The notes: generated from the letters alone by a model not told the origin. DNA of 64,000 nt from Rhizobium sophorae (GCF_013087515.1 NZ_JABFCN010000028.1:1-64000); one strand, 5' to 3'; positions 51,455 through 60,467 are shown, numbered from the stretch's first letter. Made by a program: numbers and translations.

Positions 51455-51900
51455 TTACAGTCATTGGTCTTGGCCTGCTTGCAATGTCGATGTGCCTTGC
51501 GCTGCAGGCACTGGCTTCAGTGCTGGCCGCGCGTTATTTTGCTCACGCGCGCACACAACCCATCGGCCGAAAGCCCTGGCGGACGATCTTCGTGCAATTT
51601 TCGGTTCTGATGATCGTGCTCATGGTGGGCAATATCTTTCAGGTCGCTTTTTGGGCGCTGTTATATCGTGCGCTCGGCGCCTTCGAGGATTTCGAAACGG
51701 CAATGTATTTCTCTGGCGTCACCTTCACGTCACTCGGTTATGGCGACGTGGTGCTCGATGGCCGTATCCGGCTGCTTGGGCCGCTACAGGCAGCCAACGG
51801 GCTGATGATGTTCGGGATCACGACGGCCCTGTTTTTCTCGGCTATCCAGCAGGCCATGGGGAAACTGGCCGCGGCACATCGAACGGCGCATGAGCGGTAG
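51451..51900 (+). CDS. two-pore-helix K+ channel-like protein
   Basis: 149 residues with three membrane helices and a pore loop. The filter TSLGYGDVVLDGRIRLLG is the TxGYGD-type K+ selectivity sequence, preceded by a pore helix (FEDFETAMYFSGVTFTSLG) and followed by the inner helix GLMMFGITTALFFSAIQQAM. A first extra helix precedes the classical pair. Short length and no RCK domain suggest a minimal Ion_trans_2 channel. Translationally coupled to the AI-2E family gene. Confidence 0.85.
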   Translation: MITVIGLGLLAMSMCLALQALASVLAARYFAHARTQPIGRKPWRTIFVQFSVLMIVLMVGNIFQVAFWALLYRALGAFEDFETAMYFSGVTFTSLGYGDVVLDGRIRLLGPLQAANGLMMFGITTALFFSAIQQAMGKLAAAHRTAHER

Positions 51901-51941
51901 AGTGCTGGGGCCCTGCCGACGAAGACGGCTTGCCCGAGACG

Positions 51942-52964
51942 TTAGCGCCAACCCATCGCAGGCGCGACATGGGTCAGGATCGCTTCGATGACATGAGCGT
52001 TGTATTCGACGCCGAGCTGGTTGGGGACGGTGAGCAGCAGCGTGTCGGCCTCGGCGATCGCCTCGTCTTCGGTGAGCTGCTTGATCAGGGCATCGGGCTC
52101 GGCGGCATAGCTGCGACCGAAGATCGCCCGGGTCTTTTCGTCGATGAAACCGATCTTGTCGCCCTCGTCGTTGCCGTAGCCGAAATAGGCGCGGTCGCGG
52201 TCGTCGATCAGCGCGAAGATGCTGCGGCTGACCGAGACGCGCGGCTGGCGCGTGTGGCCGGCTTCTTTCCAGGCCGCGCGATAAGCGCGAATCTGGTCGG
52301 CCTGCTGGACGTGAAACGGTTCCCCTGTTTCGTCGTCCTTCAGGGTCGAGCTCTGCAGGTTCATGCCGAGCTTCGCCGCCCAGACGGCAGTGGCGTTGGA
52401 GCTCGCGCCCCACCAGATCCGCTCGCGCAGCCCCTCGGAATGGGGCTCGAGGCGCAGCAAGCCGGGCGGATTGGGAAACATCGGTCGCGGGTTCGGCTTG
52501 GCAAACCCTTCGCCGCGCAGCACTTCGAGGAAGACTTCGGCATGGTGGCGGGCCATGTCGGCCTCGCTCTGGCCTTCAGGCGGCGCGTAGCCGAAATGGC
52601 GCCAGCCATCGATCACCTGTTCGGGCGAACCGCGGCTGATGCCAAGCTGCAGGCGGCCGCCGGCAATGAGGTCGGCCGCACCGGCATCCTCGGCCATATA
52701 AAGCGGGTTCTCGTAGCGCATATCGATGACGGCGGTGCCGATCTCAATTCGGTTGGTTCGGGCACCGACGGCGGCAAGCAGCGGGAAGGGTGCGGCCAGC
52801 TGTCGGGCGAAATGATGCACGCGAAAATACGCTCCGTCGGCGCCGAGCTCCTCGGCCGCCACCGCAAGCTCGATCGACTGCAGCAGCGCATCGCCGGCCG
52901 AGCGTGTCTGCGATTGAGGCGAGGGCGTCCAGTGCCCGAAAGAGAGGAAACCGATCTTCTTCAT
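51942..52964 (-). CDS. luciferase-like (LLM class) flavin monooxygenase
   Basis: 340 residues, bacterial-luciferase TIM-barrel fold. MKKIGFLSFGHWTPSPQSQT at the start, then ELGADGAYFRVHHFARQLA, TNRIEIGTAVIDMRYENPLY and GGRLQLGISRGSPEQ, ending ILTHVAPAMGWR. Uses FMNH2 and oxygen; substrates of these rhizobial enzymes are mostly unknown. A truncated relative lies 2 kb away. Stands alone on the minus strand. Confidence 0.87.
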   Translation of the reverse strand: MKKIGFLSFGHWTPSPQSQTRSAGDALLQSIELAVAAEELGADGAYFRVHHFARQLAAPFPLLAAVGARTNRIEIGTAVIDMRYENPLYMAEDAGAADLIAGGRLQLGISRGSPEQVIDGWRHFGYAPPEGQSEADMARHHAEVFLEVLRGEGFAKPNPRPMFPNPPGLLRLEPHSEGLRERIWWGASSNATAVWAAKLGMNLQSSTLKDDETGEPFHVQQADQIRAYRAAWKEAGHTRQPRVSVSRSIFALIDDRDRAYFGYGNDEGDKIGFIDEKTRAIFGRSYAAEPDALIKQLTEDEAIAEADTLLLTVPNQLGVEYNAHVIEAILTHVAPAMGWR

Positions 52965-53288
52965 GCTGATGCCGCACCTTGATCTGTTGTGTCTGAGGTC
53001 GATGGGTCATCGCACAATTTCGGCCCGGAAGACAATCGGAACCGAATGGGTGCGGCATTGGATCAACTGCCGTGGACCTCTCCTCCTTCATCTTGTGATG
53101 GGCACAGGACTGGAGGAGCCTGGGTGACGTTCGCACTTTGCTTTTGCGATTGATGGATATAACGCGTTTCAGAGGTAGATCGTTGTGCCGCGCTAAACCG
53201 CTGACATAAATGCGTGTTACAGTATATTGGAGTTCGCCACTGCACGGCTGGACGATGAGGAGTCGTTCTGTCGAGAGGAAATGTTCGC
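52965..53288. other. intergenic region
   Basis: 324 bp between divergent genes. Promoter region for both, with AT-rich patches near 53140-53230. No small gene or RNA is recognisable. Confidence 0.4.
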
Positions 53289-53693
53289 ATGAATGCAGGG
53301 CCGCCAGCAGTCGAGACGTCCATAGTCGAGCGTGAGATTATGGATCGCATCACCGCTGCCAAGATTCGCCTGCGGTTTGACAAATCCGTTGTGCGGCTCA
53401 TCAACAGCTTGAAAGTCGCTCTCGCTGAGGTCGTACCGGAAGGGCAGGCTGTAATCTTTACCGTCACCGCTCCCATAAAGCGCCGTGCAAAGACGGCCGC
53501 CGCATTGGAGATCCTGGTGCGCAGCGGCCTACCCAGCGGCGAGGTCCGCAACACGATTCAGGACAACCACATTCGCGTGCGCCGGGTGACCAACGTCGCT
53601 GCGCACATGCCTAAAGTTGTTGGCTTGGTGCACAATCAAGAATCGGACTCGGATCTCATCCTCACGCTAGCCGAGTCGCAACTGCTCGGGTGA
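53289..53693 (+). CDS. hypothetical protein
   Basis: 134 residues starting MNAGPPAVETSIVEREIMDR. The core KIRLRFDKSVVRLINSLKVA, VIFTVTAPIKRRAKTAAALE and NHIRVRRVTNVAAHMPKVVG is basic and well ordered; no signal or membrane segment. I do not recognise the family. Protein-like composition and a free-standing frame support a real gene. It lies 246 bp left of the IS1111-like element and is intact. Confidence 0.65.
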   Translation: MNAGPPAVETSIVEREIMDRITAAKIRLRFDKSVVRLINSLKVALAEVVPEGQAVIFTVTAPIKRRAKTAAALEILVRSGLPSGEVRNTIQDNHIRVRRVTNVAAHMPKVVGLVHNQESDSDLILTLAESQLLG

Positions 53694-53942
53694 AATTAGC
53701 GCGCTTTCGTAAAGCAAGCTCAGCCGAGTGACCCGAGATAGCGGTTCACCAGGGGGCTTTCGACTCGCACCTGTTGTGCTTGCAGAGTTCGTCGCTACCG
53801 AGGCTGCAGGTGATGGCCCTCTTGGTGTGCCCCGAGAACATTCACGCCCCCAGCAAGCATTTTTTCTCTGCTATACGCCGCACCCCTACGCCGCCTGAAT
53901 ACTTGTTAAATCGCCTACTTACTGCCTTTTCTGTAAGACCGT
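53694..53942. other. non-coding stretch left of the insertion element
   Basis: 249 bp without a supported gene. GC content falls toward 53865-53940. It may be flanking DNA or older mobile-element debris. Confidence 0.4.
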
Positions 53943-54038
53943 ATGTCCGTCTTCGTAGCTGAGGTGGCTCGCCCTACACTGGTCTTCCGAGGGTTGCTCG
54001 GACAGGCCGAGCCGATCCTCATCACAGGAGGACGAGCC

Positions 54039-55154
54039 GTGGCAGATTATAGAGAAGTGTTCGTTGGAATCGACGTTGCCAAACTAAAGAATGCGGTCGC
54101 TGTCGCTGAATCCGGCCGGGAGGGAGAGGTTCGCTTCTGGGGTGAGGTTGATGCATCGGATGCCAACATGCGCCGCGTCATCCAGCGAATAGCCGCAAAG
54201 TTTGATCACGTGCATTTCTGTTACGAGGCAGGCCCAACTGGCTACGGCCTACATCGGCTAATCCGATCACTTGGCCATGAATGTGTGGTTGTGGCTCCCT
54301 CACTGATACCAAGGAAACCAGGCGACAGGGTAAAGACGAACCGTCGAGATGCGCTTGCGCTCGCCCGGCTATTGAGGGCCGGCGAGCTCACGGAAGTATG
54401 GGTTCCCGATGAGGGCCATGAGGCGATGCGGGACCTCGTTCGTGCTCGAGCTGCCGCTGTCGAGACTTTGCGGGTTCACCGGCAACAGATAAGTGCCTTT
54501 ATGCTCAAGCATGGTCGTATCTATCCACGCAAGAAAGCCTGGACGATGCGATACCTTTGCTGGCTGCAGGAGCAACAGTTCGATCATCCGGCGCATCAGA
54601 TAGCCTTGCAGGAAATGGTCGAGGCGGTGCGCGTCTCGAAAGAACGCGTCGGACGTCTGGAGACGGTAATTGAGGAATTCGTCCCGAATTGGTCTCTGGC
54701 TCCGGTCATTCGAGCTCTGCAGACACTGCGAGGGGTCGATCTGATCGTCGCCGTCACATTCGCCACTGAGGTCGGCGACGTGAGCCGTTTTGAAAGTCCG
54801 CGCCAGTTGATGGGCTATCTCGGCTTGGTCCCTGGTGAGCGATCAACGGGTGAGACGGTCAGACGGGGCTCGATCACAAAGGCAGGCAACGGTCGGGTTC
54901 GGCACATGCTGGTCGAGAGCGCGTGGACTTATCGCCACCCGCCGAAGGTCGGCGCGAGGAAGCTATACCGTCTGCAGGAAGCGCCGCCGAAAGTGCGGGA
55001 GATCGCATGGAAGGCTCAGAGCCGGTTGACGGCTCGTTATCGCATGTTGGCCGGACGAGGAAAGCGAACGACGGTGGTTTGCACTGCGATCGCCCGTGAA
55101 CTGGCGGGCTTCATGTGGGCTGTTGCAAGGGAGGCGCAATCGATCAGATCCTAG
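54039..55154 (+). CDS. IS110-family (IS1111 group) transposase
   Basis: 371 residues. N-terminal DEDD RuvC-like domain: VFVGIDVAKLKNAVAVAESG (first Asp), HFCYEAGPTGYGLHRLI (Glu) and RVKTNRRDALALARLLRAGE (Asp pair). C-terminal Transposase_20 domain with DLIVAVTFATEVGDVSRFES, LMGYLGLVPGERSTGETVRR and the Ser nucleophile region VRHMLVESAWTY. All parts look intact, so the element may be active. The GTG start follows AGGAGG 8 bases upstream. Confidence 0.92.
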   Translation: MADYREVFVGIDVAKLKNAVAVAESGREGEVRFWGEVDASDANMRRVIQRIAAKFDHVHFCYEAGPTGYGLHRLIRSLGHECVVVAPSLIPRKPGDRVKTNRRDALALARLLRAGELTEVWVPDEGHEAMRDLVRARAAAVETLRVHRQQISAFMLKHGRIYPRKKAWTMRYLCWLQEQQFDHPAHQIALQEMVEAVRVSKERVGRLETVIEEFVPNWSLAPVIRALQTLRGVDLIVAVTFATEVGDVSRFESPRQLMGYLGLVPGERSTGETVRRGSITKAGNGRVRHMLVESAWTYRHPPKVGARKLYRLQEAPPKVREIAWKAQSRLTARYRMLAGRGKRTTVVCTAIARELAGFMWAVAREAQSIRS

Positions 55155-55424
55155 ATCGTCGCAACGAACTTGCACCTCGCGCATGGGCGGAGGCGGGACA
55201 ACGGCAGGGGAACACCCGTCAGACGCTTTGTGGCCGGCACTGTCCGACGCCCGCAGTAAGATAGGAACAGCCCCGGACGCACAATCGGGAATGCGGTATC
55301 CAACCCGCGCATCAGAGCTTGATCACCGACGTCCTTGAGTTCCGCCTCCACCCATACGCGATCACCCTAACAGCCGTTCGTTTGGGCGGTCGGTTCCTCA
55401 TGCCCAAAGCATTGACAACGGACA
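55155..55424 (+). ncRNA. probable bridge RNA region of the IS1111-like element
   Basis: 270 bp between transposase stop and right subterminal repeat, with no gene. In IS1111-group elements the guide RNA that pairs donor and target is encoded in this right-hand non-coding end. I have not folded it; the call rests on position and family. Confidence 0.45.
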
Positions 55425-55425
55425 T

Positions 55426-55778
55426 CAGAGCGGTGTTCCTCTCACACGTGGACGGAAGGTTCGCCGTACATGTCGCTGGCGAACTAAATCATCCACTCGC
55501 CAGACTTCCCCTGCGCGCCGGGGTGAGCGGCTGATTGTAGCGCGGAGCCCAGGATTCATGCAGCACGCGCCTTGCACGGCCGCAGCAACGGTTTCGACGC
55601 CCTTGAGCGCTGCAAGGGCGGGGCATGCGGCCCGGCCGATGTCATCTGGCCGGGGGCGCGTGTAGAAATCGACAGGGCTCCCATATCCGCTCATGCCGGG
55701 CAGTATGATAAAACCGGACCAATGGAGCAAGGTGCCGCGGGCCGTGCGTGAGGCCCGCGAGCGGATCACGGCAGGTCG
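55426..55778. other. non-coding stretch right of the insertion element
   Basis: 353 bp without a supported gene. A 114-codon minus-strand frame crosses it but runs into the insertion element and has no recognisable family; it might be a gene cut by the insertion, but I see no positive sign of that. Confidence 0.35.
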
Positions 55779-56492
55779 TTATCGCGTAGCCTGAAACGCC
55801 AGCTGGCCGTTGTTCAGGAAGCACGTCTTGTCGAACAGTTTCAGGTCGAGCGGGTTCGGCAGCCGGATATCGGCGATATCAGGCAGGGGCTTTTGCGATC
55901 GCTCGTAGGATCGGTCGATCTGGGAGATGAAAACCACGATCAGGCCGCGCTCGCGGGCGAAAGCCTTCAGAGTGCGGACCTGGACAGAGAGTTCGGGGTT
56001 CTCCCGCTTCTGGTCGAGCAGCTGAAGGTAGTCGATGACGACGAGCGTACCGCGCGGTGCGGAGGCCAGTCTCTCGGCGATATAGCCGGCGCTGATGGCG
56101 TCGGAGCCGTCGAATTCGAACAGACGCTCGAATTGCGCCCGGTCGACGCCGATGGCGCGGAAGCGATCGACAATATCCTCTTCCGTATATTCCAGCGAGA
56201 AGAACACACCGGGACGGCCTGATTTCATCGCCTCGACGGCGAGTTCGAGGCCCATCAGGGTCTTGCCGTGGCCTGGCCGGGCGCCGACGAGCAGGAGATC
56301 GCCGGGCTGCAATTGCTGAAACAGCTTGCCGGCGGGTGCTTCCGCCGCTGCTTTTGCCGCAAGCAGGCTCCAGCCGCCGTAGCCTTCTTCCAGGGCTATG
56401 CGGTCGAGCGCCTGGTGCAGGGGCAGGTCCTCGGCTCGGGAGAGCTTTCTGGCTTTACGCTTCAGGTGATAGATAGGCGCAGACATCTTCAT
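55779..56492 (-). CDS. DnaB-like helicase-fold ATPase
   Basis: 237 residues. Walker A GARPGHGKTLMGLELAVEAM and Walker B GTLVVIDYLQLLDQ of the RecA/DnaB family, then VFISQIDRSYERSQKPLPDI resembling the DnaB C-terminal loops. It is only half the length of DnaB and lacks the N-terminal primase-interaction domain, so it is not the replicative helicase. AGGAGG lies 7 bases before the ATG. Rhizobia carry such short proteins as DNA helicase of unknown role. Confidence 0.78.
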   Translation of the reverse strand: MKMSAPIYHLKRKARKLSRAEDLPLHQALDRIALEEGYGGWSLLAAKAAAEAPAGKLFQQLQPGDLLLVGARPGHGKTLMGLELAVEAMKSGRPGVFFSLEYTEEDIVDRFRAIGVDRAQFERLFEFDGSDAISAGYIAERLASAPRGTLVVIDYLQLLDQKRENPELSVQVRTLKAFARERGLIVVFISQIDRSYERSQKPLPDIADIRLPNPLDLKLFDKTCFLNNGQLAFQATR

Positions 56493-56579
56493 TCATAAAC
56501 CTCCTATTGCGAGCGGTTTTCGCAATCCCTCCTTATGCAAGTGCTCGAACAGTCGGTTCGGTTTCGGGTGGCCCCGCAT
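56493..56579 (-). CDS. possible small ORF coupled to the helicase-like gene
   Basis: 28 codons, MRGHPKPNRLFEHLHKEGLR onward. Its stop TGA touches the helicase ATG, and the helicase ribosome site lies inside it. The open frame extends upstream to 56723 with protein-like sequence (QAIFARPVLRYDLILAQPTP) but no ATG or GTG, so it may be the 3' end of a broken gene. Confidence 0.3.
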   Translation of the reverse strand: MRGHPKPNRLFEHLHKEGLRKPLAIGGL

Positions 56580-56806
56580 GAAATCTGCTTTCCCGGTGGA
56601 GGGGGGAGGCGTGGGCTGCGCCAGAATCAGATCATAGCGCAGGACCGGCCGGGCGAAAATCGCCTGCGCCGAGTCAGGGCAAAAAATGCGCTTCTCGTCC
56701 AGCGCTACTTGCCCATCGGCTTCCTAAAGCAAGAGCAGAGGCAATTGCCGTAAGCCGCTGAGCGGGAGTCGGTTTCGGGCTCGTTGATGCCGAGGAAGCG
56801 GCGGGT

Positions 56807-57958
56807 TCAATAATAGGCCGATTTGAACGGGGTCACTGCGGCACCCATGGCCGAGGCGTCGCTTGCGATTTCTGAGATGACAAGCTTCGGGCGGGGGCGC
56901 GGCACGCCGTAGCGGGGGCGGTCATAGATCTCGGTCCGGTCGATCAGCATCTGCGCCAGAGCGTAAGGGACCTGGCCGCCGAAGATGATCGCCTGCGGGT
57001 CGTAGATCGCCCAGATCGCATTGATGAGGCGGTTATAGGCCGGCGTCACTTCATCAACCCATTCTGTCACTCCCGGCCATTTCGGATCGAAATGCTTGCG
57101 CATATAGCTGATCGAGGGAACGTCGACGCCGTTGCGGTTGAGTTTTTCGATCAGGTACTGCAAGGCCGGCCGGCGTTTGTTTTCCTCGGCGTCGTAGATG
57201 CCTGAGAATTCGCCGGCATTGCCGATGCCGTTATGCAGCAGTTCGCCGTTGGTGATCAGGCCACCGCCGAAGCCGTAATTGAAGCTGAGATAGGCGAAGT
57301 GCTTCATGTAACGGCCGACGCCGAACATGGATTCGGCGATGGCTCCCGTCTTGGCGCCGTTGTGCACCCAGACCGGCTTGTTGAAAAATTCCGACAACAG
57401 CGGGCCGAGCTCGATCAGCGACCATTCATGCAGCGGCAGCGGCGCATTGAAGCGGGTGCCGCTGACGTGAAAGCCGGCAATGGCAAAGCCGATGCCGAAG
57501 AAGGCCCCTTCGGAAAGATTGTTCGCCCTCTGGTGCTCGATCAGCTGCTCGCGAACGAGATCGAGCGCCTGGGCCATGGTGCGTTCGCGTAGCGCAATGC
57601 TGCTTTCGGCCAGCACATTGCCCGATATATCCATCAGGCAGACGCCGATCACGTCGGTGTTGACAGAGATGCCGCAGGAATAGGCGTAGCGGCCGTCCAG
57701 CCTAAGCGTCGGGCTCGGCTGGCCGCGGCCGGCGCCGGGCTTCGGCGAGCCGAAGGAAACGATGCCGCGCTCCTCCAACTGGTCGATGATGCGGTAGACG
57801 GATTGCTGGGTGAGATCGGTGTGGCAGGTGACCTCGGATCGGGAAAGGCCGGGATTGCGCCAGATCAGCTTCAGCAGATCGCGCTCGTTCGAGGAGACGA
57901 CGCCGCCGCCTTCGCGCAGGAAGTGCGGCGCGATGAGCGGCTCCGGAAAATAGGCCAT
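56807..57958 (-). CDS. ROK-family transcriptional regulator
   Basis: 383 residues. N-terminal winged helix (SNERDLLKLIWRNPGLSRSE, TDLTQQSVYRIIDQLEERG), then a sugar-kinase-like ROK domain (GISVNTDVIGVCLMDISGNV, GIGFAIAGFHVSG, FAYLSFNYGFGGGLITNGEL). The kinase catalytic Cys cluster of true ROK kinases is not seen, so it is a sensor. Start at ATG 57958 with GGAGG 8 bases upstream. Divergent from the ugp-like operon, probably its repressor, with a sugar- or polyol-type ligand. Confidence 0.87.
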   Translation of the reverse strand: MAYFPEPLIAPHFLREGGGVVSSNERDLLKLIWRNPGLSRSEVTCHTDLTQQSVYRIIDQLEERGIVSFGSPKPGAGRGQPSPTLRLDGRYAYSCGISVNTDVIGVCLMDISGNVLAESSIALRERTMAQALDLVREQLIEHQRANNLSEGAFFGIGFAIAGFHVSGTRFNAPLPLHEWSLIELGPLLSEFFNKPVWVHNGAKTGAIAESMFGVGRYMKHFAYLSFNYGFGGGLITNGELLHNGIGNAGEFSGIYDAEENKRRPALQYLIEKLNRNGVDVPSISYMRKHFDPKWPGVTEWVDEVTPAYNRLINAIWAIYDPQAIIFGGQVPYALAQMLIDRTEIYDRPRYGVPRPRPKLVISEIASDASAMGAAVTPFKSAYY

Positions 57959-57982
57959 ATCAAACACCTCCTTCGTCCAAAA

Positions 57983-58006
57983 ATTACTATCGAGGTGTAG
58001 TAATTG
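57983..58006. promoter_or_regulatory. ROK operator candidate 1
   Basis: AATTACTA and TAGTAATT, perfect 8-bp arms around 8 bases, 25 bp upstream of the ROK start. Fits autoregulation. Confidence 0.6.
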
Positions 58007-58092
58007 TTGTTGTATTCCTGGCTACTTAGCTCATTCACCCTATAACAGCAGCCTCGTTCCGCGACAAGTGTCTTGTGTGCGTCACCAAATTG

Positions 58093-58109
58093 TTACACAC
58101 TGCGTGTAA
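58093..58109. promoter_or_regulatory. operator candidate 2, upstream of ugpB
   Basis: TTACAC and GTGTAA around 5 bases, 58 bp before the ugpB ATG. A second dyad of different sequence from the first; it may bind another factor (for example a phosphate or catabolite regulator). Confidence 0.4.
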
Positions 58110-58166
58110 TAAAGCCTCGTCAGGGTGCCGGGCATGAACCCGGCTATCAAAACAGGCGAGGGCAAG

Positions 58167-59474
58167 ATGAAGATTTCCATTCTCGCGGCTGTGGCCGCGC
58201 TGATGGCGGGCGTATGTTCTGCGCAGGCCGCCAACATCGAATTCTGGTACGGCAATACGGGCGCTGCCGAAAAGGCGATCCAGGATCAGTGCGCCGCTTT
58301 CAATGCCGCGCAATCTGGGCATCACGTCACCTGCGTTGGCCAGGGCAGCTATGAAGTGTCGATGCAGAAGGCGATCGCCGCTTTCCGGGCTAAAAACCAT
58401 CCCGTTCTCATCCAGTTCTTCGATGCCGGCACGCTCGACCTGATGCTGTCGGATGCCGTCGTCCCGGTTCAGGACGTACTGCCCGAGGTCAAGTGGGACA
58501 ATTACATCGCCGGGGCGCGCGCCTATTACGAAACATCCGGCGGCAAGCTTTTCGCGCAGCCCTACAATGCCTCGACGCTGCTGTTCTACACCAACAAGAC
58601 CGAGCTTGAGAAAGCCGGAATCACCAAGACGCCGACGACCTGGGAAGAGATCATCGAGGCCGCCCGCAAGCTGAAGGCTTCAGGCCATGAATGCCCCTTC
58701 GTCACCGACGGCGATACCTGGCGTGTGCTCGAACAGTTCTCGGCCCGTCACGGTCTGCCGATCGCCTCCGAGCATAATGGCTATGACGGCCTCGACGCCG
58801 AATATGTCTTCAACACCACCTTCGGCGCCAAGCATCTCCAGAACCTGGTCGACTGGCGCAAGGAAGGTCTCGTCAAGCTCGGGACCGATACCAAGGCCGG
58901 CAATTTCACCGCCGCCTTCAACACCGGCGAATGCGCGATGATGGAGAATTCGTCGGGCTCCTACACCGCGTCCGCCAAGGCTTTCGACGGCAAATACCAG
59001 ATCACTGTCGGCATGGCGCCGATGTATGAGGGCCATGAGCGCCACAACACGCTCGTCGGCGGCGCCTCGATCTACATCATGAAGGGCCACGACAAGGCCG
59101 AGGTCGAAGGCGCCAAGGCCTTCCTCGATTTCCTGCGCCGTCCCGAACAGCAGATGTTCCTGACCGCCGCCACCGGCTACGTGCCCGTCACCAACGACGT
59201 GATGGATGCGATCGCCAAGAGCGGCGAGGCGAACGCGCCGAAATATGCGACGGCCGCCGTCGGCATCGAGTCGATGAACCAGCCGCGCACGCCGGATACC
59301 CGCGGCATCCGTCTCGGCTTCTACGTGCAGTTCCGCCAGGTGTTCATGGAAGAGACGCAGAAGGCCTTTGCCGGCCAGGAGACCATGCAGGCGGCGCTCG
59401 ACAATGCCAAGAAGCGCGGCGACGAGTTGCTGCGCCGCTTCGAGCAGACCTACAAGGGCGTGAGGATGCAGTGA
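58167..59474 (+). CDS. ugpB: ABC transporter substrate-binding protein, UgpB-like
   Basis: 435 residues. Signal peptide MKISILAAVAALMAGVCSAQ, then NIEFWYGNTGAAEKAIQDQC and PVLIQFFDAGTLDLMLSDAV, as in glycerol-3-phosphate/glycerophosphodiester binding proteins of cluster D. The mature protein ends YKGVRMQ. The ATG at 58167 follows GAGGGCAAG; 14 extra codons upstream lack homology-like content. With the downstream phosphodiesterase it probably binds glycerol phosphate or a glycerophosphodiester in the periplasm. Confidence 0.82.
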   Translation: MKISILAAVAALMAGVCSAQAANIEFWYGNTGAAEKAIQDQCAAFNAAQSGHHVTCVGQGSYEVSMQKAIAAFRAKNHPVLIQFFDAGTLDLMLSDAVVPVQDVLPEVKWDNYIAGARAYYETSGGKLFAQPYNASTLLFYTNKTELEKAGITKTPTTWEEIIEAARKLKASGHECPFVTDGDTWRVLEQFSARHGLPIASEHNGYDGLDAEYVFNTTFGAKHLQNLVDWRKEGLVKLGTDTKAGNFTAAFNTGECAMMENSSGSYTASAKAFDGKYQITVGMAPMYEGHERHNTLVGGASIYIMKGHDKAEVEGAKAFLDFLRRPEQQMFLTAATGYVPVTNDVMDAIAKSGEANAPKYATAAVGIESMNQPRTPDTRGIRLGFYVQFRQVFMEETQKAFAGQETMQAALDNAKKRGDELLRRFEQTYKGVRMQ

Positions 59475-59486
59475 TCCCGACATCTC

Positions 59487-59516
59487 ACGCGCGGGACGTT
59501 TGAACGTCCCGCGCGT
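59487..59516 (+). repeat. perfect hairpin between ugpB and ugpA
   Basis: ACGCGCGGGACGTT-TG-AACGTCCCGCGCGT, a 14-bp stem with a 2-base centre. It lies 13 bp after the binding-protein stop. In ABC operons such stems protect the binding-protein mRNA from decay or lower downstream expression. Confidence 0.75.
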
Positions 59517-59557
59517 CCCACGCACGGGCGCGTCCCGCGCTCCCGTGCGGTCTTCCA

Positions 59558-60463
59558 ATGCAGGGCTTCTCCATGACGTCGGAATCTTCTCTCTTCAGCC
59601 ATCGCTGGCTGCCGCTTCTGCTGGTAGCGCCGCTCATGCTGCTGATTGCGCTCTTCTTCTACGTGCCGGTTTTTCAAGCGTTCTACTGGTCGTTCTTCCT
59701 CGAGCGCCCCTTCGGCGGCGGCTCGATGTTCGTCGGCTGGGATAATTTCGCGCGGGTACTCGCAGATCCCGAATTCTGGGAGGCCGGCTGGCGCACAATC
59801 ATCTTCATGGTCACGGCATCCACGCTTGCGGTGCTGATCCCGCTGATCCTTGCGCTCGCGGCCGACCGGAAGATCCGCCTGGCGCTGCCGGCGCGTAATG
59901 TGCTCGTCTGGCCGAAGGGGGTTGCCGGCGCCTCGATCGGCGTCGTCTTCGCCTTCATCTTCAATCCCTTCGTCGGCGTGCTCGCGCCACTCAACTCAGC
60001 CTTTCCCGGCATCTGGGCGCCCGGCATCAACGGCACGGATGCCTTCATCACGCTGATCGCCGCGCATGTCTGGGGCGGCATCCCGTTCAATTTCGTCATC
60101 CTGCTCGCCGGCCTGCAGTCGATCCCGAAGACCATGCACCAGGCAGCCGCAATGGATGGGGCAGGGCCGTGGCGGCGCATCTTCGACGTGCAACTGCCGC
60201 TCATCATGCCGCAACTCTTCCTGACGCTGGTGCTCGAGTTCACCGAAAGCGTCACCTCGGCTTTCGCGCTGATCGATACGATCACCGATGGCGGCCCCGG
60301 CGGCGCCACCACGCTGCTGGTCTATAAGATCTATACCGACGGCTTCAGCGGCTACGACCTCTCCGGCGCCTCGACCCAGACGGCGATCCTGATGGTCTTC
60401 GTTGTCCTCCTCACCGCCGCCCAATTCCTCTTCCTCGGCCGGCGCATCAACTACGAGCGGTGA
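59558..60463 (+). CDS. ugpA: ABC transporter permease, UgpA-like
   Basis: 301 residues and six membrane helices, starting with LPLLLVAPLMLLIALFFYVP. The EAA loop reads HQAAAMDGAGPWRRIFDVQL, in the expected place (about 205), and QAFYWSFFLERPFGGG follows the first helix as in UgpA/MalF-type sugar permeases. A second ATG five codons in is also possible. Partner of the permease encoded 4 bp downstream. Confidence 0.85.
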   Translation: MQGFSMTSESSLFSHRWLPLLLVAPLMLLIALFFYVPVFQAFYWSFFLERPFGGGSMFVGWDNFARVLADPEFWEAGWRTIIFMVTASTLAVLIPLILALAADRKIRLALPARNVLVWPKGVAGASIGVVFAFIFNPFVGVLAPLNSAFPGIWAPGINGTDAFITLIAAHVWGGIPFNFVILLAGLQSIPKTMHQAAAMDGAGPWRRIFDVQLPLIMPQLFLTLVLEFTESVTSAFALIDTITDGGPGGATTLLVYKIYTDGFSGYDLSGASTQTAILMVFVVLLTAAQFLFLGRRINYER

Positions 60464-60467
60464 CCCC

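Larger units (their letters stand above)
53943..55425 (+). mobile_element. IS110-family, IS1111-like insertion element
   Basis: The transposase gene is flanked by 8-bp subterminal inverted repeats: ATGTCCGT at 53943-53950 and ACGGACAT at 55418-55425. Short, subterminal repeats are the mark of the IS1111 subgroup. True ends lie a few bases outside. About 270 bp of non-coding DNA follow the transposase, where IS1111 elements carry their guide (bridge) RNA. Confidence 0.65.
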
